NCBI GenBank assembly: GCA_964035545.1
Contig: OZ037767.1
Coordinates: 5,331,680 to 5,395,679 of the forward strand
Source of the DNA: Bugula neritina
Taxonomy: Eukaryota > Bryozoa > Gymnolaemata > Cheilostomatida > Bugulidae
Direction of reading: 5' to 3'
DNA: 64,000 nt
The translations under genes were made by a program, and so were the position numbers. The notes beneath the pieces are model-generated. The model worked only from the letters and a program-made list of their open reading frames with translations. It did no database searches and was not told where the DNA came from. Shown here piece after piece: positions 1 through 13,296 of this stretch. Numbering within the stretch: the stretch's first letter is position 1; every line of letters begins with the position of its first letter.

Positions 1-83
1 TATCTATAGTAATTTCATATAATATAAACCGATAACCTCTTGATATAACAGAACTCAACATTATATTGTATAAAATGATTTAG

Positions 84-89
84 TTTATT
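84..89 (-). promoter_or_regulatory. Candidate polyadenylation signal for the 549-9392 gene
   Basis: AATAAA on the minus strand, about 460 bases after the tentative stop. It is the nearest canonical signal I see downstream, but such hexamers are frequent in AT-rich DNA. The rest of 1-548 holds no exon I can support. Confidence 0.3.
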
Positions 90-548
90 AATATGGCACT
101 GCAGTGATTTCAAATTTCTATAGATTTACACTGGAATTTTGATTGGAAAAAGAAATAGATATAAAAATATTTACAATTGTTAATTTATGTTCAGAAAAAC
201 ACCTGTCGAAATGCCGACTGCCTAATACTAAAGCAGGTAATTAACTCTAGCGATTGTCTTCTCACTATAAAATCCATATAATAATATACAGAAACCTAAT
301 AGAGCGTTACATTAGATAGTAATAAATATATATAAGAATGGAAAAAAGTTAATAAAACATTACATGGAAAATATAGATATGTATAAAAATGATAATTACA
401 TATTTGTCCATTAGAGTGAATTCAATTCCATAAAAATAAAGAAATTACTGACTAGATACAAAGTATGACTGCATTATGATGTACATGAGTCTAGTGCAAG
501 AGGGAGCATTGCATATATGTAATAGCACATGTGCCATCTTGATTACTA

Positions 549-3500
549 TCAATTAATCCGGAACACCTGCATCTAAAAGTACACAACAGATAAGTTCAAT
601 AATTTTAGAACTTATGGTTGAACAGTGCGCAATCTCTATGTAACTACACAATGTTAAGATTATCAGCTGTTCTCGCATTACACCAGTTTAAAAAGTTATC
701 TTCCCATGAAAATATAGATAGTATAGTAAGTAAAATATAATTGTGCTATCAAACAATTTGCTCACAAAGAAAAAAACTACTTGAAACCTAAATACCTTAA
801 AATTTTTTTTGGAAACGAATAAATAACAACTTACAATTTAAAGCAACATCTTGGCTGCTGATTAATGACATGGTATTTATTGCCTTTCAAGTTTAAACTT
901 AAGCTTTTATTTATACTTACGAGTGTTCTCCATTAATGGATGACAGAATGTGATTTTGATAATTCTCTGTGTTGCAAGAAACTGCAAGAATTTTTTTGGT
1001 CTACAAATGCAATCAATTTTTTTTAAAGATATTGCATAAATAATAAATAAGCTTCCACAATAGACTAAAATACAAATAAATTACCTAGCGTCCTAAAAAC
1101 TAAACGAACATTTAAAATCAAAAAAAAACTTTTCAATTTGTTAATCAATTCAAGAATAAATGCTTTTTAAATGAGTTTACGGAAGTGGTAAGAATAGATT
1201 GTTATCATCACCCACCATGGTTAAAAAACCCACAACTCTAAGTGTAATGCACATGGAAGAATATTTTCCTAGTCTGTTAGCAGGCCACACGTTAGGGCCA
1301 CACTAGACTAAATACATTTTAAAATCTTACATTAGTTGATGAAACTTTATCAGTACTAAAGCTTTCAGTTCTCAGCTGCTTTGTGGATTGAAGTAGTTCA
1401 CATTTACTAAGGTCTAGTACACCTTTCGCTAACAAATCAGTGAAATTGCTTTGCTGTATCGTTTGTAAGCTGTTGAGGCTGGAAACCTGCAGAAAAAAAG
1501 CACTGTCGTAATTTAAATATGATATTTGTCAAAATAAATTTAAATTTCTAAAACAACATAACGCTCTTGTTAATTTAATTAATTTTTACATACTAATATA
1601 TTATCAAAGCACTGTATGAGTTTTATATAAACTATCAGTTTAACAATACTTTTGATATACAAGTAATTCGGGTTGATGGTTTGGCTTATATACAGGAACA
1701 AACCTCTAAACTGCCAAACAATATAAGGAAATTAAAGCTAGTTTTTCTCTAGTAATATCAAACACACCGTACAAGGGAATGCAACGGCTTTCTTATTACA
1801 ATTAGTTGACGCATTTTTTGCAATTGATTCCTTAACATAATAAACTGAAAACTGATTTCTAACTCTCTGATCAAATGATTATAAGTTAATTTGAAGTTGT
1901 TGCTTTAGAGAACAATACGGATAGAAACATATAATTGCTTTCATATCGGAATAATAATGTTATATTATAATTAACCCTGTGATGAAAGCTGAATACATGT
2001 CATCTTTTGGCATATCGCTTTTACCACTTAAGCTACACCTTCTAACGCACTACCTTTTCTGCAGTTAACCGAACACCTCTAATAATCACTACCAACGCTA
2101 TACAGTAACCTAAACAAAGTATAATTTAATACTGTATCTCCTACACCAAAGAGCAGACTACTCAGCTTACCAAATTCTCCAGCTCCTGGATTTTCTGATG
2201 CAAGACATGAGTTTCATTCCGAAGAATATTGAAATCATTAGACAGCTGAGACTGGGCATCCACTATAACTTGGGAGGTGTTAGATTTCTGCCCACTAGCT
2301 GCTACAGCCCCACCAGATGTGTGTGCTGAAATACACAATGATGTCTTGTCTAAGCATAAAACATTGTTTTTTAAGTAAAATGTGTTAATAAACTTGCAAT
2401 ATTAGCATAATAATTATATTGTTAGCTTGAAATGTATTGCTAACTTTTTAATGCATGTAATAATTAGTGTGTGTGTGTGTGTGTGCGCGAGTGCGCGTGT
2501 GCGTGTGTGTGTGCGTGTGCGTATAGCTAGCGGAAAAACCGCAAAGATCAGGAGTTGCTTTCTCTTTTGCTAAAAAGCGATTGACTAGGCTCACTCGGCA
2601 TGGCATCAACTCTAGTTATAGGCAGGAACAGGAACAATAGAAGGCTGGTAGAAAATATAATAAGCATTAAAAGTACTTACAAGTCTGTAGAGTGAGAATT
2701 CCTGTTAGACTGAGGACTACAATGGTTAGAGCAGTGAAGGAAATAATGAGGGCCAGCAACAAGCCCACACAAATACACCTGGCCACAGGGCTACGTCTGT
2801 ATAATTCTTTACCCACCAACCCACTCTCCGAGTTCAGAAGAGCTGTGTCTGGTATATCTTTATTGTTATTCTCGCCATAGAGAGGATTCTCTTTTCTCCT
2901 AAAAACAGATTTAAACCTAATTTCAGCTTTATGAACATGTTTCAAGCAAATTTTCCGGATTTCCGTAAAAGGGAATGAATGTGCAAAGTGAATGTAGTAT
3001 CAACACGTGGTATGGATTTGCAGCCAACTCATAAGTGAGTTAAAACTGTGCACCTAATTACTGCCATCAGAGCAATGAAGGACAGCTGATATCTCAAGAG
3101 TAAATATTGCAGACATTGACCTTTGATTTGAATATTCAACTGCATAAAGTATTTAGTGGTTTTCAAGTAGAATAGCCTATGCCCTATGGAGTATAAATAC
3201 AACTAGGTTAACAAAATTATTGGCTTCATACTTTCAAGAAAGTAGTGGTAAAAGGTGCCCTCTTTCAAGGTTGGCGAAACAGAACTTTAAACTTCTACAG
3301 CAACTCTATTCCATTCTTATTTGAAAAACACTTAAATTATGCCAACATTACGAACAGTTGTATAGCTAGAAGTCAAGGCTAAACTTTTAGCTATTTAGAT
3401 TCTAGTAACTGAAATGCTCCAATAAGAAGTTGTGAGGCTATGAGTCATGACAGAAGACTGCAAGCTTGGAATTAGTCATCTCTCAGCTTCTCACCTGAGA

Positions 3501-6431
3501 GGTGCCAAGTTTCTCTATTAATAAATATTTTGGCTGATATTACATCATGATGACGGAGAGGATCCTTCCTAGCCAAGCTAAGTATACCAACCTTTGGAGG
3601 GGAGAGAAGTGAAGGAGTGAGTCCGTGCTCTGGTCAGATATAGAATGGGCCTGATTTGGCCTGCTCGACGTCGGCACAACGGGTGCCTCCGCGTACATCT
3701 TAGATGTCGGGATCTCCTCATAGATCTGTGAGGGGTTGGCTGGCTGCCAAGCTTCCATCTTTGGTGTTGGAGGTACAGAAGCAGTTTGAGCAATTCGTTG
3801 AGAGTGATTGTTCTAGAAAATTGCACAGAAAGGATAAAGTTGTTTCAGAATAACTGAAAACCATCATTGAAATCGTTCTGATTTAAGAAAAACCTGAAAT
3901 AGTTTTTACAACTCTACTACCATAACATTCTAGTCCTATTAACCAATTATAGAAGAAAACCTTGTTTGTGTTTTATCTCTTACGTTGCGTCAAAAAGCTA
4001 GCATGAATGCACACAAACAAAAATATTTACAGATTTATTAGTCCATGTGTCAATCAAGTTCAATTGAAATAATGTTATGCATAACCCTTGACAAATTATC
4101 ATAACCTATAATTAACTAAACAGAACCTTAATGCCGTCATAGTGTATTACATGGTTGATCACATCTTATTTGACTTCTCATCTTCCAATGGAGAGAAAAA
4201 ACTTCATATTAACAAAAAAGTGCATACCTGCAGAGCAGCACTAGGTGGATGTAGGGTAGATGTATTCTGCAGAGTATCCATGGAGCCATTTATATTGATG
4301 GTAGGATTAGTGACTGCTAGCTGCTGCAGATATTGGTAGTAGTGCCATGGTAGCTGTACAGAACCATTCTGGTAGCTGATTGGTTGCTCAGCAGGCGTAC
4401 TCGGAATACTGGTAAAACCAAATAATTGGTAAACAGAATGAAAAATAGAAAATAACTTGTACTGTAAATAAGACAACATGTGTCATATATAAAACCTGCG
4501 TCATGTGACAGTCTGGTTTCCTTCTATTACACACCGTGACTGTATACACTTACAAAGATGCTCAGATACATGTTTTTGTCACTCGCTTGTGTGCTCTTTT
4601 TGAATATCACACAAAAAAATCAAATAATATTTTTATACCACTTATATGCTCTACTTTTATTTTTAATAAATTAAAGCGCAACTAAACCACAGTTATTTTT
4701 TGTAACAGGATAGACTTCAGAAGTTACGATATTCATCCTGATTTCATATACAACGCATCTGATCCTGTACTGCTACAGGATGTGATTATTAGCAAACTGT
4801 GACTGCAACTTTTTAGCAAAGTGATTCATTTCAATTTACAATCAGCTGTGTTGGTGGCTACAATAGTAAAAACTTCTAGAAAAATAACGCATTTACTTCC
4901 ATAGAACTGGCAGGTAAATGCTGCTACAGCCCCGGCAGCCAGAAACCAACATTATAAATAAAAATAACATCAAGCATTTATATAAATAAATGAAGCATCA
5001 AATATTGTGATTGGCACAGACTTTATAGTCAACAAATACTTAAAACACAAATTTCAATATTGTTTACAAACTAAACACCTGTTCTTGAAAAGTCAATATG
5101 TATAAAACCACATTTTAAAGTAAGGTTTTGGAACTACTACAGACATGATTTTTAAATACAGCCTGATTGCTGATAGATATTGATCTTTGACTAGAGTCTC
5201 TAGACAAACTAATCACATTTTTAATCTAAGAGAAGTGGAAGAGAAATTAATGGTAATTCCATTAACTTCAAATAACTTCATAATTTATGTATATATGCAA
5301 GCATGTATAATTAGATATGATGTATGCATGTATAGACAGTATGTATGACCCATATTCTGGAGAAATTTCGCAAAACTTCCAACATGTTTTTACAGCTGAT
5401 TTCATTTTATACTCTAAGAAACCAAAACAGGTTAATTATGATGCCACAGCGTAGATGTGTTCCCATGCAGTAGCATAGGCAGTAAAGTTCACGAGCTGCT
5501 AAAGTACAAACAATAGCATGTAAGCTTAGCTTTTTAACCTCAAAAGTCAATTAATTTATTATTCTTTTTTAATAGTTTTCACATTCTCCACTAAAATGTT
5601 GTGACATGTTAACTAATTAACCAAAGTTTATCTGGTAGATCTCAGAGGCTAAATGTTTTGTGGCATGTTGGATCTTAGAAATTAAAGTGCAGAATTCAAA
5701 GTTCAAAGGTGAATGAATGAGCAAAAACCAGATAGCTGACAGCAGTATTTGGGAGTTCGTATAGTTTCAATTTCACTTAATTTTGAATAAATACCCAATT
5801 ATATGCAAGTATAAGTAGAGTCTATGAGGTTAGAATGTTGCTTGGAAAATTAACCTTGAAGATAAAATAATGTCAGAAACACAACAAATTTGACGAAGAG
5901 AAGAAAAGAAGTAATAGAGTCATAGAGGCAGGGGAGATAACTACCTTCCATTTGAAAACTGAGCTGCAGATGATGTAGGGCCCCTCAACCCATTGATATG
6001 TAAGTTTGAAGGCGGGTCAGCAGTGGCAGCTACAGGCCCATTGAGCTTGTCTGAGAATGAAGTTTCTAATTCAGAAGATTTGGGGTGTTGTCTCCTCGCT
6101 GGAGACTCGGCATACCCATGGTTCACCTGCTGTTCCAGTGTTGGGCTATTCATTTCTGTAAAACAAAAATGAACTTGTGAATTTGTTAAAAATGAAGTGT
6201 TAATGTGATGGACTATGTAGAAGTAGTAGTAGAAGTAGTAGTGGAAGTAATAGTATTATTATTAGTAGTAGTAGTAGTAGTAGTAGTGGAAGCAGTAGTG
6301 GTAGTAGCAGTGGAAGTAGTAGTGGAAGTAGTAGTGGAAGTAGTAGCAGTAGTAGCAGTAGAAGTAGTAGTGGCAGTAGTAGCAGTAGCAGTAGTATAGT
6401 AGCAGTAGTAGTAGCAGTAGTAGTAGTAGTG

Positions 6432-6525
<94 letters not shown>

Positions 6526-9392
6526 CAGTAGCAGTAGTAGTAGCAGCAGTAGCTGTAGTATAGTAGTAGTAGCAGTAGCTGTAGTAGAATTAGACAAGTG
6601 TTAAAACATAATTAGAGCAAGTAGGAGAAGGACAAGCTTATAGTCCTTTCAGGGTCATAAACCTTAGGTTTTATCTTGAGTACATGATAGGAAATAGGGG
6701 CATTTACCTTACAGCCACTCAAAGTTTAAATAATTTCCTTAGCTATAGTGAAAAGGTGCAATGAACAGACTAAAGGTAAAAAACTTAACAATAGAATTTA
6801 ACAAAATTTGACAAATATATCCTAGAATCACACTTTAGAAAATACTATTGTTATTTGTGTACTGCACCTAATACCTATTTTAGAGTGATTAATTGGGTAT
6901 GTCATCGTGAGAAATGAGTTGTACTCGAGTAGATAATAAAGAATAAAAAAAGACATGTGCTATTCACAGCCAAATATAGGAATCAGTATAAAGGAGAAAT
7001 GGAGGACATCTAAACGCAATAGCTGTAACCTGAACAATGTGATGCTACAGTACTGTAAAATGTAAATAGTGACTGTATGTGATAACTAGAACATTATAGA
7101 GTTAGCTTGTAACAGTACACTTATCAGCACAAATCTCTGTTTGCTCAGTAAGTGGCTATACAACATACAGCATTGAGGATGATTCATATCCCATTGCCAT
7201 TATTACGCAACTTCAACAGCAACAAACTCAAACATCCAAAGTGATTATTTGTTCCGTTTTTCATGGCTTACAGTTTTCCTATTTTTGACCAACAAAAATT
7301 CATATACTGATGCAGCTGTGCTGTTGAAGAGCTGCTATAGCTTGTAATAGCAGCACTGAGATAAAATAGAGTCTATCATAACTCTGTAATAAAATTAAAC
7401 AGAACTGAAGTTGTAAAAGAACTGGGTTGGGAAACGCATGGCCAGTGTTCAGAGCCCCAGAAAAGGTCATTGGCTATGTTATAATGGGCATTCAGTCATA
7501 ATTGCTCTTTTGCCCCAACAGAGAAAAGTCCTTAGCAACTAAAAAAAATTCTTTTCATTCAGGATGGTGAATATAAACTACTATGAGAATTAAAATGTAG
7601 CTCTTAAATGCTTTCTAATATATCCATGAGTGCTTTATTTATTATAATATTATATCCATTATAGCCAAAAGTACTACACTGTCTGGACTGAATGCTATAA
7701 CTTGTTTGTTTATATGAAACCATACATAGATATGTTGAACCACCAGCCTTCTGCTATCTCTCTGCATTTATCTGGTATATCCAGCTGTAACCAACCAGTT
7801 CCAAAACAAGCTAAAAATCTCACTGTATAAACTCGGATATCAGACTATGGCAGAGATAGTACCTGACCAATACAGATGTCACCCTACCAACTCAGATACG
7901 CTATACTATTCATACAGATATGCTATCCATACAGATACCAGCCTGAATCATATCCGTGTTCATTCATTTCAGGCCAACAAAATCTCATTGACAAAGGAAA
8001 ACAAATATTAGAAAAAGCAAAAATAGCTCTGCATGATACTTCATCCATAACTGCTGCTATGCTATTGTGTAGCTAAACTAACACCACTCAGCTAATAAAA
8101 CTAGCTCATGCTTCAAGTACTGCGAGCTAATGTAATAAATATAATAATAATTCACCTTCTTTAGTGGAGATGGTGAACTAGGTTAGTAGCTAGTAACCCT
8201 AATACCTTCAGTAGAGAACTCTAACATTATGTGCCTGGTGGCTTATAGACCACAAGAATTTTATAATTCGCTTGATTATAATACCATCTACCAGTTTCAT
8301 ACCATACATATTATGTTCTACTGCAGCAACCTAAAACCATTACTAGCAGCTCTAAGATACAAAACCATGGGACAGAACTGATGGGTTTGTATATGCACCA
8401 TACATCACATCTACAACAATTGGCCAAATCTTAGAAAAATTTAGGATTTTTGTTAAAAAAACACTATTGGTTACAGTGGAGATGCATACTTGAGTTCATT
8501 TAGTTTAGCAGTTTAACTAAATGATGCAATCATAGGTTTTTGACCACTTTTCATAATTTTAAATACAAAAAGAAGAGAACTTTCGAATAGGGCGATAAGA
8601 TATCAGTCACTAAAAATTTAAATGCATTAAAATATCGTCATTTCTTTAGTTTTATTAGTTAACTGCATTTACCATTTTTCAAAATTCCAATGTAAAAATT
8701 GAACACAGTGCGTATGCCAGCTGGACTAATGCCAAAGTAGAGCAAACCTAACATTCTCTAGTTGAGTAAATTTGGAAGACAACAGGGCTTAGTGCCAATT
8801 TCTAGAAAACTTTATCATGACGAGATATAATGATCATGTCTTTCTAAAACAAACACATATCTGCACGTTTTAGCCTTACGCCAAGCTACAGCTCATGGTG
8901 TAACAGCTTGTCAACTCCAGTCATATGTCTTTCACCCCAAGTCAATATACTATAACTAGTGTTCACTGTTATTATGTTAGTGTGGAGGTAATTGTTGTGT
9001 ACAAAGCTTTGTGTGACAACTCCTTAGGTTATAAATAACCATGAAATTAATATCAACCCCAAACTTATGCATGGTTAACTAGCTTCAACTGCACACATGG
9101 TAAAACCTCCACTGTTACACATAACAGTTGCAAAGCAGTTTTCAAAATCTTTTTAAAAAAGTAGCAAGTTAAAGTTTACATACACACGTCCCTGTCATTG
9201 ACTATAGTATTTCAGATTATTTCTTTCTGATGTAACTACTAGTAACAGAGATTTAAGAACTTTCAGGAAAAAGAAGAAATATTTTCTTGTGTAACCAACA
9301 CCAGATCTGCTAGAAAACTCTATAATATAGCTGTATATCCTACCTTCATCAGACTTCAAGGAAAGTTGGGGTTCCAAATAGCCGTTCTCCAT
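549..9392 (-). CDS. Type II single-pass membrane protein with tyrosine-motif cytosolic tail and coiled-coil ectodomain
   Basis: I do not recognise this gene. Coding exons on the minus strand are 9344-9392, 5945-6155, 4228-4408, 3592-3812, 2681-2898, 2171-2325, 1331-1486 and, tentatively, 549-572. All have GT-AG borders and matching phases and give about 404 residues. The start chosen is the ATG of MENGYLEP, just after a good acceptor, so a 5' UTR exon must lie upstream. About 265 polar residues precede a hydrophobic segment (RCICVGLLLALIISFTAL, roughly 265-287) that has basic residues (YRRSPVAR) on its N-terminal side, which predicts a cytosolic N-terminus. After it come about 115 residues with a coiled-coil-like stretch (LHQKIQELENL) and an NFT glycosylation site. 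The tail carries tyrosines in YLEP, YAESP, YEEIP, YAEAP and LYGEN contexts, so tyrosine phosphorylation is a reasonable inference. The last exon is uncertain: it adds only MQVFRIN before a stop. A plausible AATAAA lies at 84-89. Exons 2-7 are firm; the two ends are less so. Confidence 0.72.
2466..2522. repeat. GT/GC microsatellite in an intron
   Basis: Run of GT dinucleotides interrupted by GC, between the exons at 2171-2325 and 2681-2898. Confidence 0.9.
6212..6592. repeat. Long (TAG)n trinucleotide repeat in an intron
   Basis: About 380 bases of AGT/AGC/GTA triplets with a pure TAG core near 6430-6525. It lies in the intron just upstream of the exon at 5945-6155. Being three-periodic and largely stop-free in some frames, it creates long poly-Val and poly-Leu open frames that are not genes. 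Confidence 0.95.
6593..9343. other. Long 5' intron of the 549-9392 gene
   Basis: No other exon is visible here on either strand. It holds one degenerate SINE fragment near 7441-7565 and AT-rich unique-looking sequence. Confidence 0.5.
7441..7565 (+). mobile_element. Degenerate 3' part of the tRNA-derived SINE
   Basis: Shares the family core (CATTCAGTCATAATTGCTC, then GCCCC, then AGTCCTTAGC) with the better copies at 23222, 34522 and 42665. The tRNA-like head is barely recognisable. Confidence 0.6.
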
Positions 9393-9402
9393 CAACCAAG
9401 AG

Positions 9403-11696
9403 CTACAAGAAATCCATAGTTCATCAAGTAATTTCAATGAAAGCAGCCTATATATTGGTTAGCAATGCGGGGCATTGACACAGAGCCCTTATTAACAATT
9501 CACTACTACAGGACACTATGCAAGCAAACCTCAACTCTGTGTTTTATACTGTCATGGTAAAAAAGCCCGAGTTCTAGATTAGAAATATAGCAAATATTAT
9601 GAATATTAACTCAACCCCAAAACAAAATTCTTTAAAAAAATGAAAGAACTTAGCCTGTTAACTTTTTTACTACTTCATATAAATGCGAACTATTCAATTT
9701 ATTATCTATATATTAATATAATAGTAAACCAAAACTATACCTGCTTTTGAACAAAAGATTAATAAAATTGAAACTTCTAGCTGCTACTTGATACCCATGT
9801 TAACAGTGAATAGCTAAACACTAAGTTTGTAAAGGTGAATTCATGCACCTGCTACTATTTCACTTAGCCCATTGTTATCGTTTCTAACAAATTAGACACA
9901 AGTATGTGGCTATATGTCTATAATCAGGGTCTCTATTTCCACTATCAACTATTGCTATGTTAATGATTTGTTATGACAAAACATGGTCTAACTAGCAAGT
10001 CATGTAATAATATATTATGTAGTGAGCTTGTTGTAAGACTCATAATCTCCATTGAATAGCAAATTTTAATTTAGGTAGTAGTTTACTATGCAGTCGAAAC
10101 TAGCAAGTAACAATAAAAATTAAGTTGTCTAATTCTAATTATTTGTTGTACTAGATTTAACACAGTATGAGTAGATAGTGACCATGAAAGGCTAGCCAGG
10201 CTGTACAGTTGAACAGATATCACGTAGTGAATATGTAATGGTTAGGATATAATTTATAAATAAAATATAGCAGGCAATTATCTGTCAAAATAGTCATCAA
10301 TGTGATACTAATATTGATATAGGCAATACTTGGCCTGTGTTGATGATAAACCTACAGTTTGATGTTTGTTTAAAGCAAACAATTCGAAATCATTTGTCCT
10401 TCAGTTTACTAGATAACTATTACTATTAGTATAAGTATACTGTATAACTATATTGTTATTAGATTATAATTGTACTACTACTACTACTATTAGTATTATT
10501 ACTATTAGTATTATTACTATTAGTATTATTAGTATAATTGTGAAAATGTGTTTTTAGTATATTTTATTTTGGTATAGCAAAATTATAAAAAAGGTCCTTA
10601 TTTTAGCACAATTTGCCAAATTATATAATAGTGAGGTTTTAAATTAACCTAATAGTAATACTAATAGTATAACTATATAAATGTCAATATAAATATGAGT
10701 ATTAGTTAGTGTTATATTTAGTCTTACAGCATGAACAACAGTCATTGTCAAGTATATAGAATTAGATTCATGATGGAATTCCCATATTTCTATTTTTTGA
10801 GGGTTTTAAGTTTAGTAGCTCAATCTGCTATGAAATCCTGATCACTTATATTAATCATTATTATAAGTATAACAATGATATAAATGCATTAATTTTTGTG
10901 TTGACTAATAGTAATACTAATAGTAATAGTAATAGTAATAGTAATAGTAATTAATGAGATTATCATTATTAGTTTAAAGTTTAAAAGTAAAAGTCAAAGA
11001 GAAAATAAAAGTTATGCTCAACACTCACAGCTTATACTAATACAGTATAACTAATAGTAAAACTAAGTCTAATAAATTTAAAACTTTAAAATTAAATTTT
11101 AGAAATAAAAGTACCTGTTTTAGTGTTTAGCTGCTGTAACTGTAAGTGTAAGTGTATACCAGTATAGTCTATAGGTATAGATCACAACTTCAAGTATGAT
11201 GTTTTTTCCTATCAGTATTACTATGACAGTATGAGCATAAAATGACAACCATATGAAGTTTATATACACTGCCCCACTGCTAGAACACTCAGCTGTAGTA
11301 CGTTAGTCCCTTCTGATTGTTGTCACTAGAATAATTAGATTTACTATTATCAAATCCACTATGAGGTATACAGCAAACCTGGCTGTTACGATTACCGTTT
11401 ACAAATATTTGATCGTTGAAGGTTTAACCAATGAAGCGTAACCAAAATATTGTGGGTTCAGCGTGAAAATAACCTGCGCAAGTCGCGGGCTAATGTAAAT
11501 GCTGCATGGACAATGATAAAGTATAATATGATATTAATAGAGAAAATGGATTGTAAACAATTACTGCCTATGTGGGTTAAACATACCATTTTATGGCTCT
11601 CTTAAAAAACCTGGAACGGTATTAGAAATACTATTCCTTACATTAAGATTAGCATCTTTATAGCCTTGTCCAAACATGCCAAACTCACTAAACTAA
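9403..11696. other. Intergenic AT-rich sequence with simple repeats
   Basis: I see no gene. Near 10469-10540 and 10905-10952 are short arrays of ATTAGT and AATAGT type. The former reads TTAGTATTATTACTA and is partly palindromic with other AGTAAT tracts nearby. Confidence 0.5.
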
Positions 11697-12040
11697 GCCT
11701 AGGGCCACACTGTGCGTATTTTCGCATGCGAAAATTAAAATCACAAGTAGCAAAGGTGTCCACTGTAGCGTCAGTGATGCGTGATAAATAGAGCTTTCAT
11801 TTTTAAATCGCACTCGCTTTCAATAGAATGCAATTTGCTGGAATGTAGCACTAAATTAAAGAAATTGGGCTCGCTGAATAGCTACCAGCCAATTAGGTGA
11901 CGATGACAGAAACGATTCGCACTTGTCGCTCAGCATTTTCAACGCAAGTGCGAACGTTTTCTCAACGCGCACAGTGGACACCTTTGCTACTTGTGATTTC
12001 AATTTTCGCATGCGAAAATACGCACCGTGTGGCCCTAGGC
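11697..12040. mobile_element. 344-bp MITE with 70-bp terminal inverted repeats
   Basis: The ends 11697-11766 and 11971-12040 are inverted repeats of each other over 70 bases with only two mismatches. The outer end reads GCCTAGGGCCACAC. The element is flanked by TAA at 11694-11696 and 12041-12043. A 3-bp TWA target duplication and GGGCC-rich termini point to the PIF/Harbinger superfamily, which is inference. The interior has no transposase frame, and the small open frame across the right end is not a gene. The few differences between the arms suggest a young or recently homogenised copy. It is visibly richer in CpG than its surroundings. Confidence 0.88.
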
Positions 12041-13173
12041 TAAAGGCCAAAGCCCTCAGATAAAAACTGGAATTGTCTTTACTTGAACACACAACAATGA
12101 GGTAAGATAACTCAACGCTTTTAAGAACAAAGCTCAATTGCATAAAGGTAAATGGTATTGAATTTATATAGTTAACAAGTTCAAGCTAATGCTTTTGTAC
12201 ATGCAATATAGATACATAGAAATGAGAAACGATTTGATGGACAAATTATTAGAATCTATGTCATTATATTCAAATTTAGGTACAGCAATAAAAAATTAAA
12301 ATATAAATCCTGACTGCAAAATTGCCACATGTTGTATTCGGGATATTTGGACTTGGCTAGAAAATACAATCATACACAATATTATAATATACTGTAGCTA
12401 AGAGTAGTAAAGTCTCAATCTAATAGGTACTCAAAGTATTATGTTTTTGTGTTTAGAAGTACATAGGACAATATGAATTCTTAGTACATTTTCTGACAGG
12501 AATCATTGTTATTATATAATAATGCTAGCTGATACATAAATACAAAATAAAAAATGACTGCTGATATTACGTGTTAAATTTTTTTTTAACTTTTCATGAT
12601 TAATTGTTGACAAATTGAGATGCATTGCTTTAATTTCGCTAACCGTTTAGAATTTGCATTTAATGTTTAGAAAACCATTGTAGTATCAATATGAAATATT
12701 GGAAAAAAATTCAGTGCTAAATTTTCAATGTGTGTTATATCATGTCAAAAGCTTAAATGGATGGATGGATGTTTTTTTCAAATAATAAATCCAATAAAAG
12801 CAAAATGATTAGCCATGCATAATCTTTTCTAATCTTTCAATATGATCAGAATAATTTAATTGGGAGAAATAAAATCAGTAGCTTTGATTTTCCCAAATAT
12901 TCAAGCGAATGCACAATGCATGTTGGTGTGTGTGTTGTTGTGTTGGTGTGTTGGTGCGTTGGTGCATTGGTGTGTATGTTAGCGTGTTGGTGTGTGTTGG
13001 TGTGGTGTGTTGGTGCGTTGGTACGTGTGTTGGCGTGTTGGTGTGTTGTTGTGTTGGTGCGTTGATGCACCAACACATCAAAAAATGTGTATTGATTATA
13101 TTTTTAAACTAGAAGCTTAGATAAAATTGATGGTACACACAAAAACACTTGTGTTTATAATTGCATCAGTTGT
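12041..13173. other. Intergenic sequence with a TG-rich array
   Basis: No gene seen. At about 12925-13075 lies an array of TGTTGGTG-like units. The unique sequence just before it (12841-12925) resembles 16137-16215, which also precedes a GT array. Confidence 0.5.
12925..13075. repeat. Degenerate TGTTGGTG minisatellite
   Basis: Tandem TG/TTGG units of 6-12 bases. Open frames of His/Thr/Asn or Cys/Val across it are repeat artefacts. Confidence 0.85.
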
Positions 13174-13179
13174 TTTATT
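13174..13179 (-). promoter_or_regulatory. Polyadenylation signal of peptide copy 1
   Basis: AATAAA within a 3' UTR block (AACTAGCTATAAGACAATAAA) that is conserved in the paralogue at 17840-17860, so it is likely functional. Confidence 0.7.
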
Positions 13180-13296
13180 GTCTTATAGCTAGTTGAAACA
13201 TAAAAAAAGCATTTCATTGGATACAAACGCTTCAATTTGCACAAAGAAAACACAGACCTATATATAATGTTATGAGGCCAAAGATTAGGCAATGAC

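Noticed and set aside
6205-6597. Poly-Val and poly-Leu open frames
   Set aside because: Produced by the TAG trinucleotide repeat in an intron.
11856-12143. 95-codon minus-strand open frame
   Set aside because: Runs across the right arm of the MITE into flank; no domain.
12846-13112. His/Thr- and Cys/Val-rich open frames
   Set aside because: Artefacts of the TGTTGGTG array; no flanking splice or start context.
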